Below are positions 26,231 through 35,964 of a DNA stretch of 64,000 nucleotides, in pieces; position 1 is the first letter of the stretch; every line of letters begins with the position of its first letter. The stretch is taken from assembly GCF_000332295.1 (NCBI RefSeq), contig NZ_KB235930.1, positions 4,181,895 to 4,245,894 on the forward strand. The letters are read 5' to 3'. Source of the DNA: Fortiea contorta PCC 7126 (GTDB lineage: Bacteria > Cyanobacteriota > Cyanobacteriia > Cyanobacteriales > Nostocaceae). The translations under genes were made by a program, and so were the position numbers. The notes under the pieces were generated by a model that was not told the origin of the DNA, searched no databases, and was given only the letters and a program-made list of their open reading frames with translations.

Positions 26231-27147
26231 AGTAGTGTTTCCCTCAAAGTAAGTAGCTTGTGTTTGTTGATTGCCAAAATCTCCTGAGCAAAATTGCTGG
26301 CTTCAGAGGAGATGCACGAGCGGTTAATGCGATTAAAAATCTCTAAAATATTGGCTAGTGAAATATTTTCAAGTCGCGCCAACCACACACAAGCTGCTTC
26401 GGGATAGCGATTAGCAACGAGTGAGAACGCGTCAAAAGTTTTAAGAGTCTTTCTATCATCAACACTGCCGTAAAACGCTGAGAAACATTTGTTTACATAA
26501 GCCTCAACTGAGCGTTTCTGTCTTTGAGAGTCAGAGAGGTCGCGTCCTAAACTTGAAGCATGGTCGTAAGTAGGTGCTAGATGTTCCGTCTCTTCTGAAG
26601 TCGATGCTGTTTTCATTCGCACAATCCCCCAGTTTTCGTGGTGACGATCGCCATTACCAATCCACGCATCTAGCAGAAGATAGCCTACAAACACATCTAC
26701 TGCTGTTTGAATACCAGAGGGCGGTGTCCAACTAATGGGTAAATTTACAGATTCGCCTGCAATCACCAAGAGCACTACATCTATTGTATGTTGTGATATG
26801 CCATAAGTCCCAAACGCAGGATAGTTCGGCACAATTGAGGAAAGAAGTTCGTTACCATGAACAAGCGTCCCCCCTTGGGGCAAAAAATTGGGTGAAACCA
26901 CACCGCGCGAGCCTTCCCAAGTCGAAGCCAATTCATAAACAGCATGGGGAAGTCCCAATAGAGAGCATAATTCTGATGCGACTTTTTCTGCCCAATCTTC
27001 CCCCAGATTTGGTCGGTTTTGCTTATAGAGACAACGACCAAGTTCTTCGTGGTAAAACCAAAACTTATATTTGCTACCTAAAGTTTCATTTGAGGATGCT
27101 TCATAAGCTTTTTGTGTAACAAGTAAGATAGGAAATTCCGAGGTCAT
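26227..27147 (-). CDS. HipA-like / PI3K-like Ser/Thr kinase
   Basis: A 306-residue kinase-like protein. The catalytic loop is DAWIGNGDRHHENWGIV, with the Asp and Asn expected in HipA-type kinases, and the DFG-equivalent is APTYDHASSLG. An early Lys/Glu pair is present (YKFWFY..ASELCSLLGLPHAVYEL). There is no separate HipB helix-turn-helix next to it; instead the next gene, overlapping by four bases, encodes a HIRAN protein. HipA kinases phosphorylate translation factors such as tRNA synthetases; the target here is unknown. Confidence 0.75.
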   Translation of the reverse strand: MTSEFPILLVTQKAYEASSNETLGSKYKFWFYHEELGRCLYKQNRPNLGEDWAEKVASELCSLLGLPHAVYELASTWEGSRGVVSPNFLPQGGTLVHGNELLSSIVPNYPAFGTYGISQHTIDVVLLVIAGESVNLPISWTPPSGIQTAVDVFVGYLLLDAWIGNGDRHHENWGIVRMKTASTSEETEHLAPTYDHASSLGRDLSDSQRQKRSVEAYVNKCFSAFYGSVDDRKTLKTFDAFSLVANRYPEAACVWLARLENISLANILEIFNRINRSCISSEASNFAQEILAINKHKLLTLRETLL

Positions 27148-27417
27148 AAATCGAAGATATCGCAGGCTACCACCTTAAAACAAAATAATGCTACATTTTC
27201 CTGTCTAACTCTGTCAAAATATTTTACTTTCGCTTGACATGAGGATTATTTTGCAGATATTCCCAACATTTTTTCCCTTGTTATGAAATTTTGAACCTTT
27301 TATAAGATTTTCAGCACCCTGAAAGAGAAGTTATGCATGAATGAGTGCAAAGAGATTGGGGGTAGTTGTGCATAAGGGATTTCCAAGTAAAAAATATTCC
27401 GCTGCGATCATTGACTG
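27148..27417. other. Intergenic region upstream of the kinase operon
   Basis: About 270 bases, A+T-rich, with no gene seen. The right edge (27411-27437) carries a heptamer-type repeat, ACTGTTAACGGTCAACAGTTAAC, which continues into the 3' end of the next ORF. The kinase-operon promoter is expected here but no clear box is identifiable. Confidence 0.5.
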
Positions 27418-27612
27418 TTAACGGTCAACAGTTAACAACCGAGGGGTAGCATAATTTATTTTTTGGAGTTCCCTAAGAACTCCCATGATAAAGTCAATCT
27501 GTACCTCACTCCGAGAGCAATCTGCTGTAAGCAATAAAGTAAACCAAAGAGTTTCATTAACAGCCTTCAACAAACCATCAACTTTAAATACCCTCTCGGA
27601 AATATTCACCAT
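27418..27612 (-). CDS. Hypothetical small protein, 64 aa
   Basis: A 64-residue ORF starting MVNISERVFKVDGLLKAVNETLWFTLLL, overlapping the HNH gene's 3' end by seven bases. It is not recognised. Its last residues (PRLLTVDR) are encoded in the heptamer-type repeat, so the end of the protein is repeat-derived. Expression is plausible through translational coupling. Confidence 0.45.
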   Translation of the reverse strand: MVNISERVFKVDGLLKAVNETLWFTLLLTADCSRSEVQIDFIMGVLRELQKINYATPRLLTVDR

Positions 27613-27911
27613 AATGATAGCTGTCCTGGAGAGACGTTTGAACGTTTAGTTCTAGCGTGCAGCGCCAAGTGGCAGGGAGCGCACAAAGCAATCAAATTGT
27701 CAAAGTTGTTGTTCTCAGGAACAAAGTCTGCGTGATGGACTGTGAGAGTTGCCATCGTCCATTCTGCGCGAGTCAGAGTTTTAGGTTTTTCTCCAGGACG
27801 AAAACAAAGGCGCGAGCAGTGCTGACACCTCCATCTAGCAGCTTCTCTGACTGCAATAGAAATTTCGTTCCAGTTACTTGGATATCTTTGTCGAACTATC
27901 GGCATTTTCAA
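27606..27911 (-). CDS. HNH endonuclease
   Basis: A 101-residue HNH nuclease. It has CQHCSRLC as the first Zn pair, LTVHHADFVPENNNFDNLIALCAPCHLALHAR as the betabeta-alpha-metal core with its His-His, Asn and His, and a second CAPC Zn pair. Small stand-alone HNH proteins of this sort are frequent on phages and plasmids. It is followed by a seven-base-overlapping small gene. Confidence 0.87.
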   Translation of the reverse strand: MKMPIVRQRYPSNWNEISIAVREAARWRCQHCSRLCFRPGEKPKTLTRAEWTMATLTVHHADFVPENNNFDNLIALCAPCHLALHARTKRSNVSPGQLSLW

Positions 27912-28115
27912 AGAACTTTTTTAAACCCTCGGTTTTAGCATACCAAACAAAATCCAGCGATTCTCCTACGGAGACGATAGGTGATCGCCCACACAAGAAT
28001 CTATGTGCTATATTTCAATATCCAGTAACTTACCATACTATAATTTCAGGACTTCATCTCAAAAATCTATCGGTTGCCATACTATTTAGTATTTAATTTA
28101 TCATCGATTAGATTT

Positions 28116-28382
28116 TTAGCTCCACCAAGGATATTGATTTGCTGGATAAAACTGCCCAGTATACCCGTCAAAGACCAGTTCTTCTACTTCTTCTAATTCA
28201 TAATTAACTGAGGTAGATTTTCTTGCCTTTTTAGCACTTGGTCTATCTTCCCAAATGTGTTTGTGATAACAACGCTTGCAGACTGTGCCATCTGAATTCT
28301 TATAATGCCACACAGGGTTTTTATGACAAATTCTGCATAAAAGCTGCTTTATCTTTCTTTTAGATTTTTTACTTTTTGTCAT
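28116..28382 (-). CDS. Small zinc-ribbon-like protein, 88 aa
   Basis: An 88-residue protein with a very basic N-terminus (MTKSKKSKRKIKQLL) followed by CRICHKNP and CKRCYHKH, a CxxC...CxxC Zn ribbon. The acidic C-terminus ends YPWWS. It could bind nucleic acid. No family recognised. Confidence 0.6.
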   Translation of the reverse strand: MTKSKKSKRKIKQLLCRICHKNPVWHYKNSDGTVCKRCYHKHIWEDRPSAKKARKSTSVNYELEEVEELVFDGYTGQFYPANQYPWWS

Positions 28383-28524
28383 AGACTTTTATCCAGGCTA
28401 GAGCTTTTCTCAAAGCAAAGCTTTACTATTATCTCTTCACACAACCTTTCTTTCTAAGATAGCGTGGTAGACTGTTGTAATTATAGCCCTAGAGCGTATT
28501 TTCCCACCCCGAATTAGACTTAAA

Positions 28525-28648
28525 TGTAGGTTGGGGAGCCACAGCCGTGGACGGGTTTCCCGGCTTGAGGTGAGTGGCGTTTGAGGAACGAAACCCAACA
28601 TTTTCACGGCTTTATCGGGTTGCGCTCCGCTTAACCCAATCTACGTTT
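28525..28648. repeat. Dispersed intergenic repeat (GTAGGTTGGG...CCCAATCTAC type)
   Basis: The segment begins TGTAGGTTGGGGAGCC and ends TTAACCCAATCTACG; the outer arms are complementary and the middle contains a further short palindrome (GGGTTTCCCGGC). This type of repeat, often flanking a degenerate GGGTTTCGTTCC core, is common in filamentous cyanobacteria. Confidence 0.65.
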
Positions 28649-28684
28649 CTGCTTATGTAACCTGAGTGTTTCTCTTTTTATTTT

Positions 28685-30817
28685 TTAAAGTGATATTTCT
28701 TCTTTACTCCTGGAATGAGTAGAATTTCTACTAACAGTTTGTTCTTGGGTCATCGGAATATGCTCTTTGGGAGAATACCTATGAGATATAGCCTCATGTC
28801 GCCAAGAAAGTAGGTCTTTCATTATTTCCTTGAGAGGTGGCATTTTAATTTGTTCAGCAGAAGATTCCAACCGCTCTTGAGCTAAAATTTGGAAATATAG
28901 TTCTCTCTGTTCAGCAATCGATAGCTTAGCCCCAAAGTCTTGCAAATTTTGTCTGATTCGCTCATTCTCTTGTCTTATGCTGGAGTGCCACTTAGAACTA
29001 TCGAGAGTCTCCAATTGGTTCCAAGCTTTCTGAATTGCTGGGTGCAGGGGAACTTTAATTTCCGAGATAGACTCCTGAGATTGCTGCTCTCCTCTCAAAT
29101 TTCCAATAGTATGTCCCAAATCAAAAGCTTTGGCATTTTCTGAGATAAATTTTAACTGATTTAAATCCCAGTCGCTAATACTCAATTTATCCACCTGCTT
29201 GGTAAGTCCTTGCTCTGTTTTTTGGAGAGTGAAAGCTAATAACTCTTTTCTTTCCCCACTCTCCAGAGTTTTATAGAGAGAAAGATTTGCTCTTCCTACT
29301 TCTAAGTTCCTAGTTCTAGAAATGGTGTATTCTCCCACAGTCAAAGTGTCTGTGTTGGCTTTTTGTAGTGCTGAATTTAGCAATCCCAACATCTCAGTTT
29401 CTCTAAAGCTTTCCAAAGTTTTAAACGTACCAGCGGGAGCGAGAGAACCAAGATTATTCGCCACCTCTCTCAAGTCTATGTTTGCCAATTGCGGTAGTTT
29501 TTTACCAGATTCCAATCTCTCTCCTACCATTAAAAACTCCTGTCTTTCCACAGGCAACATTTGATTAGGAAGAATCTCGATTTTTGGCTTGCCTTTTGAG
29601 TTTAGGGATAACTCCATTAATGGATTATGAAACTGATTTAGCTCGTCCCGTCGGTGGTGAATACTGTATTTTGAACCTGACTGCTTAATTACAAAGGCAT
29701 CGCTTCTATATACCTTATATCCATAACCAGTCTCTTCCCCATAAACTTTAAGCATCTCCACCGCTGTTTGGGCAATTTTGATATTCTCCTGCTTGATGCG
29801 CGAGCGCTCAACACGACTGTTGGCAACAGCCTTGAAGACTGGAACTTCTACAACTCTTACCCATCGTTTAGTTTCAGGACTTACTTCCTTTGAAGAAGCT
29901 ATTTGCTCATAGCTATATTCTGCTGCGGGTTTTAGTTTTGGTATGGTTGGAATTTCAGTATCTGTGCTATCAGACAAGGTTCCTACATCAAACTTCGATA
30001 CTTGAGGGGAACGCTTTCTAGGTGGAGTATTTTCGGGTTCATTGAATTGAGTATTTCTGTGTTTTTGAGAAGCATTAGTGGTTGTAATTGTCATGTCTAA
30101 AGCCGACGAATCTTGAAGTGTAGATTCGGCTTGTTCAACCTTTATTTCACTTGGAAGCGAGGATGTAGGTGATTGATTACTATCTTTCACTTTGCCCTGA
30201 GTATCTGATTTAATTACTACAAGTTCTGGTGATGATTCATCAGCATTTGAAATTAGTTGTTTTTCTTCCTCAATCACCTCTTCTCTTGTTGAAGCTGGTG
30301 GTATCAAGTTGCTATTAACTTCAAATTCTGATGATGTAATCACTTCATCAACTACATCTATAATTTCTGATGATGACAAATTTTCTGTCACTATGTTGGT
30401 AACACAGTTTCCTTCCTGATTCTGGTGATACATCACAATACTTTCTCCACTTTCTGTGTGAGCAATTATTGCTAGTGATGCATCTTTCTCTACATTCCCA
30501 ATATCCGGTTTAACCCCTGGTGAAATAGCTTCCTCACACGCCAAGCGCTTCATCACAGTTTGTGTTTGGAAATCTGTCATCTGAGCAGACTGCCATTTCC
30601 ACGCCCCTGGACACTCTTCATCAGGCACAAGTCGATATTTCTCACTACCAATCTGTGCATCTATTGCTGACAATTTCTCTTTTTTCTCTTTTCCTTTATC
30701 TCGGATAGCTTTTAATAACTCTTCTATAGCTTTCCCAATACTTCTGAGATTATGGATAGAATTTCCCACAAATTCCTGGTAGGAAGACGCTATTTGACTG
30801 GCTCTAGAATCGAACAT
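28685..30817 (-). CDS. Large plasmid-type protein of unknown function, 710 aa
   Basis: A 710-residue soluble protein. Residues 1-60 are helical and Lys/Glu-rich. Residues 150-310 are acidic, low-complexity and Ser/Thr-rich. The second half looks globular (KVYRSDAFVIKQSGSKYSIHHRRDELNQFHNPLMEL..., then DTLTVGEYTISRTRNLEVGRANLSLYKTLESGERKELLAFTL). No HUH relaxase motif, Tyr relaxase motif or ATP-binding loop was found. It overlaps the preceding small gene by 28 bases and lies two genes downstream of the coupling ATPase, so a role in plasmid transfer or maintenance is the best guess. Confidence 0.7.
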   Translation of the reverse strand: MFDSRASQIASSYQEFVGNSIHNLRSIGKAIEELLKAIRDKGKEKKEKLSAIDAQIGSEKYRLVPDEECPGAWKWQSAQMTDFQTQTVMKRLACEEAISPGVKPDIGNVEKDASLAIIAHTESGESIVMYHQNQEGNCVTNIVTENLSSSEIIDVVDEVITSSEFEVNSNLIPPASTREEVIEEEKQLISNADESSPELVVIKSDTQGKVKDSNQSPTSSLPSEIKVEQAESTLQDSSALDMTITTTNASQKHRNTQFNEPENTPPRKRSPQVSKFDVGTLSDSTDTEIPTIPKLKPAAEYSYEQIASSKEVSPETKRWVRVVEVPVFKAVANSRVERSRIKQENIKIAQTAVEMLKVYGEETGYGYKVYRSDAFVIKQSGSKYSIHHRRDELNQFHNPLMELSLNSKGKPKIEILPNQMLPVERQEFLMVGERLESGKKLPQLANIDLREVANNLGSLAPAGTFKTLESFRETEMLGLLNSALQKANTDTLTVGEYTISRTRNLEVGRANLSLYKTLESGERKELLAFTLQKTEQGLTKQVDKLSISDWDLNQLKFISENAKAFDLGHTIGNLRGEQQSQESISEIKVPLHPAIQKAWNQLETLDSSKWHSSIRQENERIRQNLQDFGAKLSIAEQRELYFQILAQERLESSAEQIKMPPLKEIMKDLLSWRHEAISHRYSPKEHIPMTQEQTVSRNSTHSRSKEEISL

Positions 30818-31098
30818 GGCGGCTGTGGTAGTCTATCCAAAATGACTTGATGATTAATCTTGACGAACACCAATTGGTTGTCGAAAAAAATTTCAATGAG
30901 GGATGGTGGTGCTAAACACTCTGGGTAGGTGTCGCAATAAGTTACTTGCGGAATTTTTCTATTGTGCCAATAAACTAGAATCCCATCGTGGAAATGGGCT
31001 TCAATACAAGGAGAGTATTTGTAATTCCATCTGGGCAGTCTTTTGGCTATTTCGATTTTTGATATCAGCTTAGAATTGTTTGGCAAGAAGTTATTCAT
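30790..31098 (-). CDS. Hypothetical protein, 102 aa
   Basis: A 102-residue protein (MNNFLPNNSKLISKIEIAKRLPRWNYKYSPCIEAHFHDGILVYWHNRKIPQ) with one Cys and several aromatic residues. Not recognised. It lies three bases after the coupling ATPase gene and overlaps the 710-aa gene, so the three form a transcription unit. Confidence 0.6.
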   Translation of the reverse strand: MNNFLPNNSKLISKIEIAKRLPRWNYKYSPCIEAHFHDGILVYWHNRKIPQVTYCDTYPECLAPPSLIEIFFDNQLVFVKINHQVILDRLPQPPCSILEPVK

Positions 31099-31101
31099 TT
31101 T

Positions 31102-32832
31102 TTACAAAAATCCTTTATAAGCATCCACTGGCAGAGGTACAGCGCCTGCTTGAACAGGTTGTTGAGGGATAGGGAACAGTTTATCTACCTCAGCAACTCG
31201 CTTGTCTAAATCTGACTGAGTAGGACGTTTCTGAGTGCTTTTTTTGGTTAACTCAATTATCAATTTCTCCCACCCGCTATCATTAGCTTGCTCAATATTT
31301 ATCAGGGCTTTTGGGACTTTAATTGCTTTCAACAATGGTACAGAAGCTTCATCTTTATTGGAGTATGCTGGATTGATAAATATGCACTTCCCTGGAGGTA
31401 GCTTCAAAAACTGTGCTGGCTCAAACAGCTTCCGTGTTTTATCCTGGTCTGATATTGATGTACTGGTTTTACCTCCCCCGGTGCTTTTTGATTTCTGCTT
31501 GTATTTGATTTCCTCATCTCCCAGGTAAGCGCTAAACAGACGCGCTGATTCTTCTTCTCCTGGGTTGAAGATGAACTTAGTACCGCAGGCACCTAACATG
31601 GTTTTGGCTACTTCTTTACCGTAGTATTTCTCAAGCTGTCCCATGTTCTGCCAGCCGAGGATACCGCAGAAACCCTCACTACGGGATTCGTTGAGCCATT
31701 TAAACAGGTCTGGGAGGTATAGGGAGGGTACTTCATCTAATACGACCACGAGGGGGTCTTTGCGTTTTTTGGCGATCGCTCTAGCTACTGTCATGTGCAA
31801 TATACTGCACAATAGCGGTCCTACTGCATCTCTGCGTTCCCTATCCAAACCGAAGATAATCATCTGCTTACCCTTAATTTCTAAAGGTAGAGTAGTCTTA
31901 CCCACAAAACAGCCCAAGGTGTTTTTCTTCATGAATCGGGTAAACATCAAACTGGCAGTACCAGCGATACCTGCTATGGTTTTCTCAGAACCAGCAGAAC
32001 TGAACAACTGACCGAAGGAAATCTTGATCCACGGATTGAGGTTAGCTGCCATCAAACGTTCTACCATGCGATCGCTACTAAGAATAGCAGCCGCAGTCAT
32101 AATGTCTGGATACTGCATTCCTTTGGTCAGCATCAAAATGGCTTCTGTCAACTGGTCGCCCGCCGGACCAAAGAAAGCATCCTCGTTGCTGGAAGCCATC
32201 ATTTTAAAGTTTTTGTTGATAACCGTGGCTAACTGACGGGCGGTTTCAGCATCAGTCGCATCTCGCAAGAAATCTAAAGGGTTGCACACCTCACTTTCTG
32301 GGAAACCGGGGGCAAACACATGCACCTCGTAACCCATTTTCTTGGCATAGTTAGCAACCTTGGCTTGCGTGGGATATTTAAAGTCGTACAAGACGATGGG
32401 AAAGCCCTGGTCAATGGCAGAGTAAATCATTGGGTTAATAGCAGAGAAAGATTTGCCACTTCCAGGCGCTCCAATGACGGCGGTTCCTCTTTGAACATCG
32501 GGTATGTATAGTGGTGTCCCTCCACTCCCCTTCTCCCCTTTTGTTCTGCCATCCTTAAACTTGTGTCTGCCAATATATAGTGTGGCACTATCGCATTTGG
32601 GGGCTGTAACTTGTTTGAGAGCCTTCTTTTTGGCTTTAGCCGTCTCCTTTCCTCCTCCAAAGTAGCTGGTAGCCAGTTTGCCCTTCTTTCCTCCAGAAAA
32701 TATGGAGAAAGCTGCAATCCCTAATAAACATCCTGCAAGGATTATGCCATTAGGACTAAATAAGCTGCTTGTATATTTGCCTATGGGAGACTGAGGATTT
32801 TGGATGTCTTGAATAAAGTTATTCTTGCTCAT
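31102..32832 (-). CDS. VirD4/TraD-like type IV coupling ATPase
   Basis: A 576-residue membrane-anchored ATPase. Residues 28-46 are a transmembrane segment (GIILAGCLLGIAAFSIFSG). Walker A is GAPGSGKS (121-128) and Walker B is PLVVVLDEVPSLYL, followed by LGWQNMGQLEKYYG, the usual C-terminal motif of TraD/TraG-type coupling proteins. These proteins link a relaxosome to a conjugative channel. It is the only conjugation gene that can be named with confidence here; no VirB-type genes are visible. Confidence 0.87.
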   Translation of the reverse strand: MSKNNFIQDIQNPQSPIGKYTSSLFSPNGIILAGCLLGIAAFSIFSGGKKGKLATSYFGGGKETAKAKKKALKQVTAPKCDSATLYIGRHKFKDGRTKGEKGSGGTPLYIPDVQRGTAVIGAPGSGKSFSAINPMIYSAIDQGFPIVLYDFKYPTQAKVANYAKKMGYEVHVFAPGFPESEVCNPLDFLRDATDAETARQLATVINKNFKMMASSNEDAFFGPAGDQLTEAILMLTKGMQYPDIMTAAAILSSDRMVERLMAANLNPWIKISFGQLFSSAGSEKTIAGIAGTASLMFTRFMKKNTLGCFVGKTTLPLEIKGKQMIIFGLDRERRDAVGPLLCSILHMTVARAIAKKRKDPLVVVLDEVPSLYLPDLFKWLNESRSEGFCGILGWQNMGQLEKYYGKEVAKTMLGACGTKFIFNPGEEESARLFSAYLGDEEIKYKQKSKSTGGGKTSTSISDQDKTRKLFEPAQFLKLPPGKCIFINPAYSNKDEASVPLLKAIKVPKALINIEQANDSGWEKLIIELTKKSTQKRPTQSDLDKRVAEVDKLFPIPQQPVQAGAVPLPVDAYKGFL

Positions 32833-33674
32833 AAAAAGATAATTTATGCGGCTAACTATTTCAATATTTATTGCTATTAAATTTGATTTAGAATTATCAG
32901 TAATTACGGTTATTCATTACATAATAAATGATGAAAATCCTTCTTCCCTAGCCCCTATTTTCATAGGAGGTCTACTAAAGAACCGTAATTCTGAATTTAT
33001 ATATCATGTCTGGAGGGGAGACGAAACAGCCTAAAAAGCTTGGTGTATAAGATGGGTAGCGTTTTGTGATAGAAAAAGGTAGGTCTAGTTTTGTCAATAA
33101 GACCTACTTAATGATAATGTTAGCTATATTGTACCAAAAGCACTTAAAAAGTCAATTGAGTTTAGCAGAATATCTGTTGCTAAAAATTTTGATACATCTG
33201 TTGCAGTCAATCAAAGAAGTAACTTTAGAAAAATTAGCGAATGCGCTACCTTTGGGAATTAAATTTGAAAGCAGAAGAAAAAGAATACAAAGATTTTTAT
33301 CATTACCAAATCTCACAATTGAAAAAGTTTGGTTGCCAATTATTCAAGAACTAATAGCAAACTACTTCCAGAATGAAAAAATTATTTATATAGCAATTGA
33401 TAGGACTAATTGGAGTCGGATAAACTTATTAATGGTCAGCGTGATTTGGGATAAAAGAGCCATACCAATATATTTTAGTTTGCTGCCCAAATTAGGTAGT
33501 AGTAATCTCACGGAACAGCAGAAAATATTATCGCCAGTTATAGCAATATTGAAAGATTATAAAATCTGTGTGTTGGGGGATAGAGAATTTTGCTCGGTAA
33601 AACTAGCAAAGTACCTTCAGAGCAAGGATGTATATTTTTGTTTGCGATTGAAAAAGAATGAATTTGTAGAAATT

Positions 33675-34945
33675 CTGAAGGGGAGACGAAATAAGCTACA
33701 ATATAGATTCAATAAGCTTCATGGCTCTTAAACCTTGTTGATAATGCTTCCACTTATTACGATTAATTCTCATTAATTGTGTGACTAAATCAATACAGCT
33801 ATCCTTGAAATGTACCCATGTTTGACCATATAAGCCGATATAAAAACTACTGTGTCTCCGTTGAGAACGACTCCTTTCTTTAATCCGAGCTATATATTTT
33901 TGGATTCCTTTGCGTTTAATAAGTTGACCATTAATTGTTGCAGAGGTGTAAGCGATCGCTATCAACAAAACTAGAGAAATAAAACGTTCACCTTGAACAT
34001 TAGTGTTTTCTAAGTTATAGCCACCTGTTTTGAAATCTCTAAACATTTCTTCAATATCAAATCGCTTTTTGTAAGCAGCAATTGCTGACTCTAGGGTGTC
34101 AAAATTTGTTAAAATAAACCATGCTTCTTTGGGTGCTACTCCGTTAATTTTACGTTGCCACTTACCAGCCACATTAAAACTGATAAAACCCTGAGTCTTT
34201 GTTACCTTAACTCCCTTGATAAAAAAAGATACTCCAGGAGTTAATCCTAAACTGCTTAACTCCATAAACATATCTTGTTTAATTTCTACAAATTCATTCT
34301 TTTTCAATCGCAAACAAAAATATACATCCTTGCTCTGAAGGTACTTTGCTAGTTTTACCGAGCAAAATTCTCTATCCCCCAACACACAGATTTTATAATC
34401 TTTCAATATTGCTATAACTGGCGATAATATTTTCTGCTGTTCCGTGAGATTACTACTACCTAATTTGGGCAGCAAACTAAAATATATTGGTATGGCTCTT
34501 TTATCCCAAATCACGCTGACCATTAATAAGTTTATCCGACTCCAATTAGTCCTATCAATTGCTATATAAATAATTTTTTCATTCTGGAAGTAGTTTGCTA
34601 TTAGTTCTTGAATAATTGGCAACCAAACTTTTTCAATTGTGAGATTTGGTAATGATAAAAATCTTTGTATTCTTTTTCTTCTGCTTTCAAATTTAATTCC
34701 CAAAGGTAGCGCATTCGCTAATTTTTCTAAAGTTACTTCTTTGATTGACTGCAACAGATGTATCAAAATTTTTAGCAACAGATATTCTGCTAAACTCAAT
34801 TGACTTTTTAAGTGCTTTTGGTACAATATAGCTAAACATTATCATTAAGTAGGTCTTATTGACAAAACTAGACCTACCTTTTCTATCACAAAACGCTACC
34901 CATCTTATACACCAAGCTTTTTAGGCTGTTTCGTCTCCCCTCCAG
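33675..34945 (-). mobile_element. IS4-family insertion sequence, copy 4, nested in copy 3
   Basis: A 1,271-bp element in opposite orientation to its host. The nine bases GTAGAAATT occur on both sides (33666-33674 and 34946-34954) and once in the uninterrupted copies, so this is a clear target duplication and fixes the element ends as CTGAAGGGG and CTGGAGGGG. Confidence 0.96.
33696..34857 (-). pseudogene. IS4-family transposase of copy 4 with a disrupted start region
   Basis: Compared with copies 1 and 2 there is one T fewer near 34878 and one extra A near 34833. The normal GTG start therefore reads into a stop after 14 codons. Only a restart at the TTG at 34826 (YQKHLKSQLSLAEY) would give a 376-residue product that keeps all the catalytic residues. 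Loss of about 20 N-terminal residues probably weakens it. Confidence 0.75.
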
Positions 34946-35560
34946 GTAGAAATTAAACAAGATATGTTTATGGAGTTAAGCAGTTTAGGATTAACTCCTG
35001 GAGTATCTTTTTTTATCAAGGGAGTTAAGGTAACAAAGACTCAGGGTTTTATCAGTTTTAATGTGGCTGGTAAGTGGCAACGTAAAATTAACGGAGTAGC
35101 ACCCAAAGAAGCATGGTTTATTTTAACAAATTTTGACACCCTAGAGTCAGCAATTGCTGCTTACAAAAAGCGATTTGATATTGAAGAAATGTTTAGAGAT
35201 TTCAAAACAGGTGGCTATAACTTAGAAAACACTAATGTTCAAGGTGAACGTTTTATTTCTCTAGTTTTGTTGATAGCGATCGCTTACACCTCTGCAACAA
35301 TTAATGGTCAACTTATTAAACGCAAAGGAATCCAAAAATATATAGCTCGGATTAAAGAAAGGAGTCGTTCTCAACGGAGACACAGTAGTTTTTATATCGG
35401 CTTATATGGTCAAACATGGGTACATTTCAAGGATAGCTGTATTGATTTAGTCACACAATTAATGAGAATTAATCGTAATAAGTGGAAGCATTATCAACAA
35501 GGTTTAAGAGCCATGAAGCTTATTGAATCTATATTGTAGCTTATTTCGTCTCCCCTTCAG

Positions 35561-35783
35561 CTAGAATTCACAATTTCATGATAAAAGCTAGATTTTTCAA
35601 CCTTTTTACTCTCTTTATATCAATTGATATAAGTAATAGCTGGTGTTTGTAATGACAAGATGGCTACTGTTAAACGATTAATTGAATTTGAACAACGGTG
35701 CAATCCTACCCACAGTATTGGCTGGTGCGTGAAAAAAAGCACTGTGGCAACTAGAACGCGATCGCTGTTTTTAAGTTAGGTAA
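35561..35783. other. Short intergenic segment between IS copy 3 and MITE
   Basis: No convincing gene. A 39-codon frame (35660-35779) starts MATVKRLIEFEQRCNPTHS and stops just before the MITE; it may be the truncated start of a lost gene. One HIP1-like GCGATCGC site is present. Confidence 0.4.
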
Positions 35784-35964
35784 CGGGACTTAAACATTTT
35801 TGAGACAGAAACAAGGCTCAAGCTTATACAAGGCAAGGAAAATACATCAAGTGCTAAAAAATGCGCCAAACCTAGATATATCAAGAAACTAGGTCAATTG
35901 ATGTCAAAGTCTTTCTATATATACATTTGATGGCTTTTTGAGGCTAATTTTTGTCTAAGTCCCA
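35784..35964. mobile_element. 181-bp MITE with IS701-like ends
   Basis: The ends CGGGACTTAAACA and (inverted) TGGGACTTAGACAAAAATTA match the IS701 element at 17513, including part of the subterminal sequence. It is flanked by GTAA on both sides (35780-35783 and 35965-35968), a four-base duplication. It has no coding capacity, so it is a non-autonomous derivative. Confidence 0.82.

Larger units (their letters stand above)
33066..35539 (+). pseudogene. IS4-family transposase of copy 3, split by nested insertion
   Basis: The 5' part (33066-33674) encodes residues up to LKKNEFVEI, then reads into copy 4. The 3' part resumes at 34955 (KQDMFMELSSLGLTPG) and runs to the normal stop. Both parts are otherwise unchanged relative to copies 1 and 2. 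The DDE residues are separated, so no active enzyme can be made. Confidence 0.92.
33010..35560 (+). mobile_element. IS4-family insertion sequence, copy 3 (interrupted by copy 4)
   Basis: The outer element keeps both ends (CTGGAGGGG at 33010, CCCCTTCAG at 35560). Its transposase gene is split by copy 4. The outer flanks are ATATCATGT and CTAGAATTC, without a target duplication. Removal of the inner copy and one 9-base repeat restores a 1,271-bp element. Confidence 0.93.

Noticed and set aside
28685-30817. The 710-aa protein as a conjugative relaxase
   Set aside because: No HxHxxxH/HUH motif, no N-terminal catalytic Tyr context and no helicase motifs could be found by eye.
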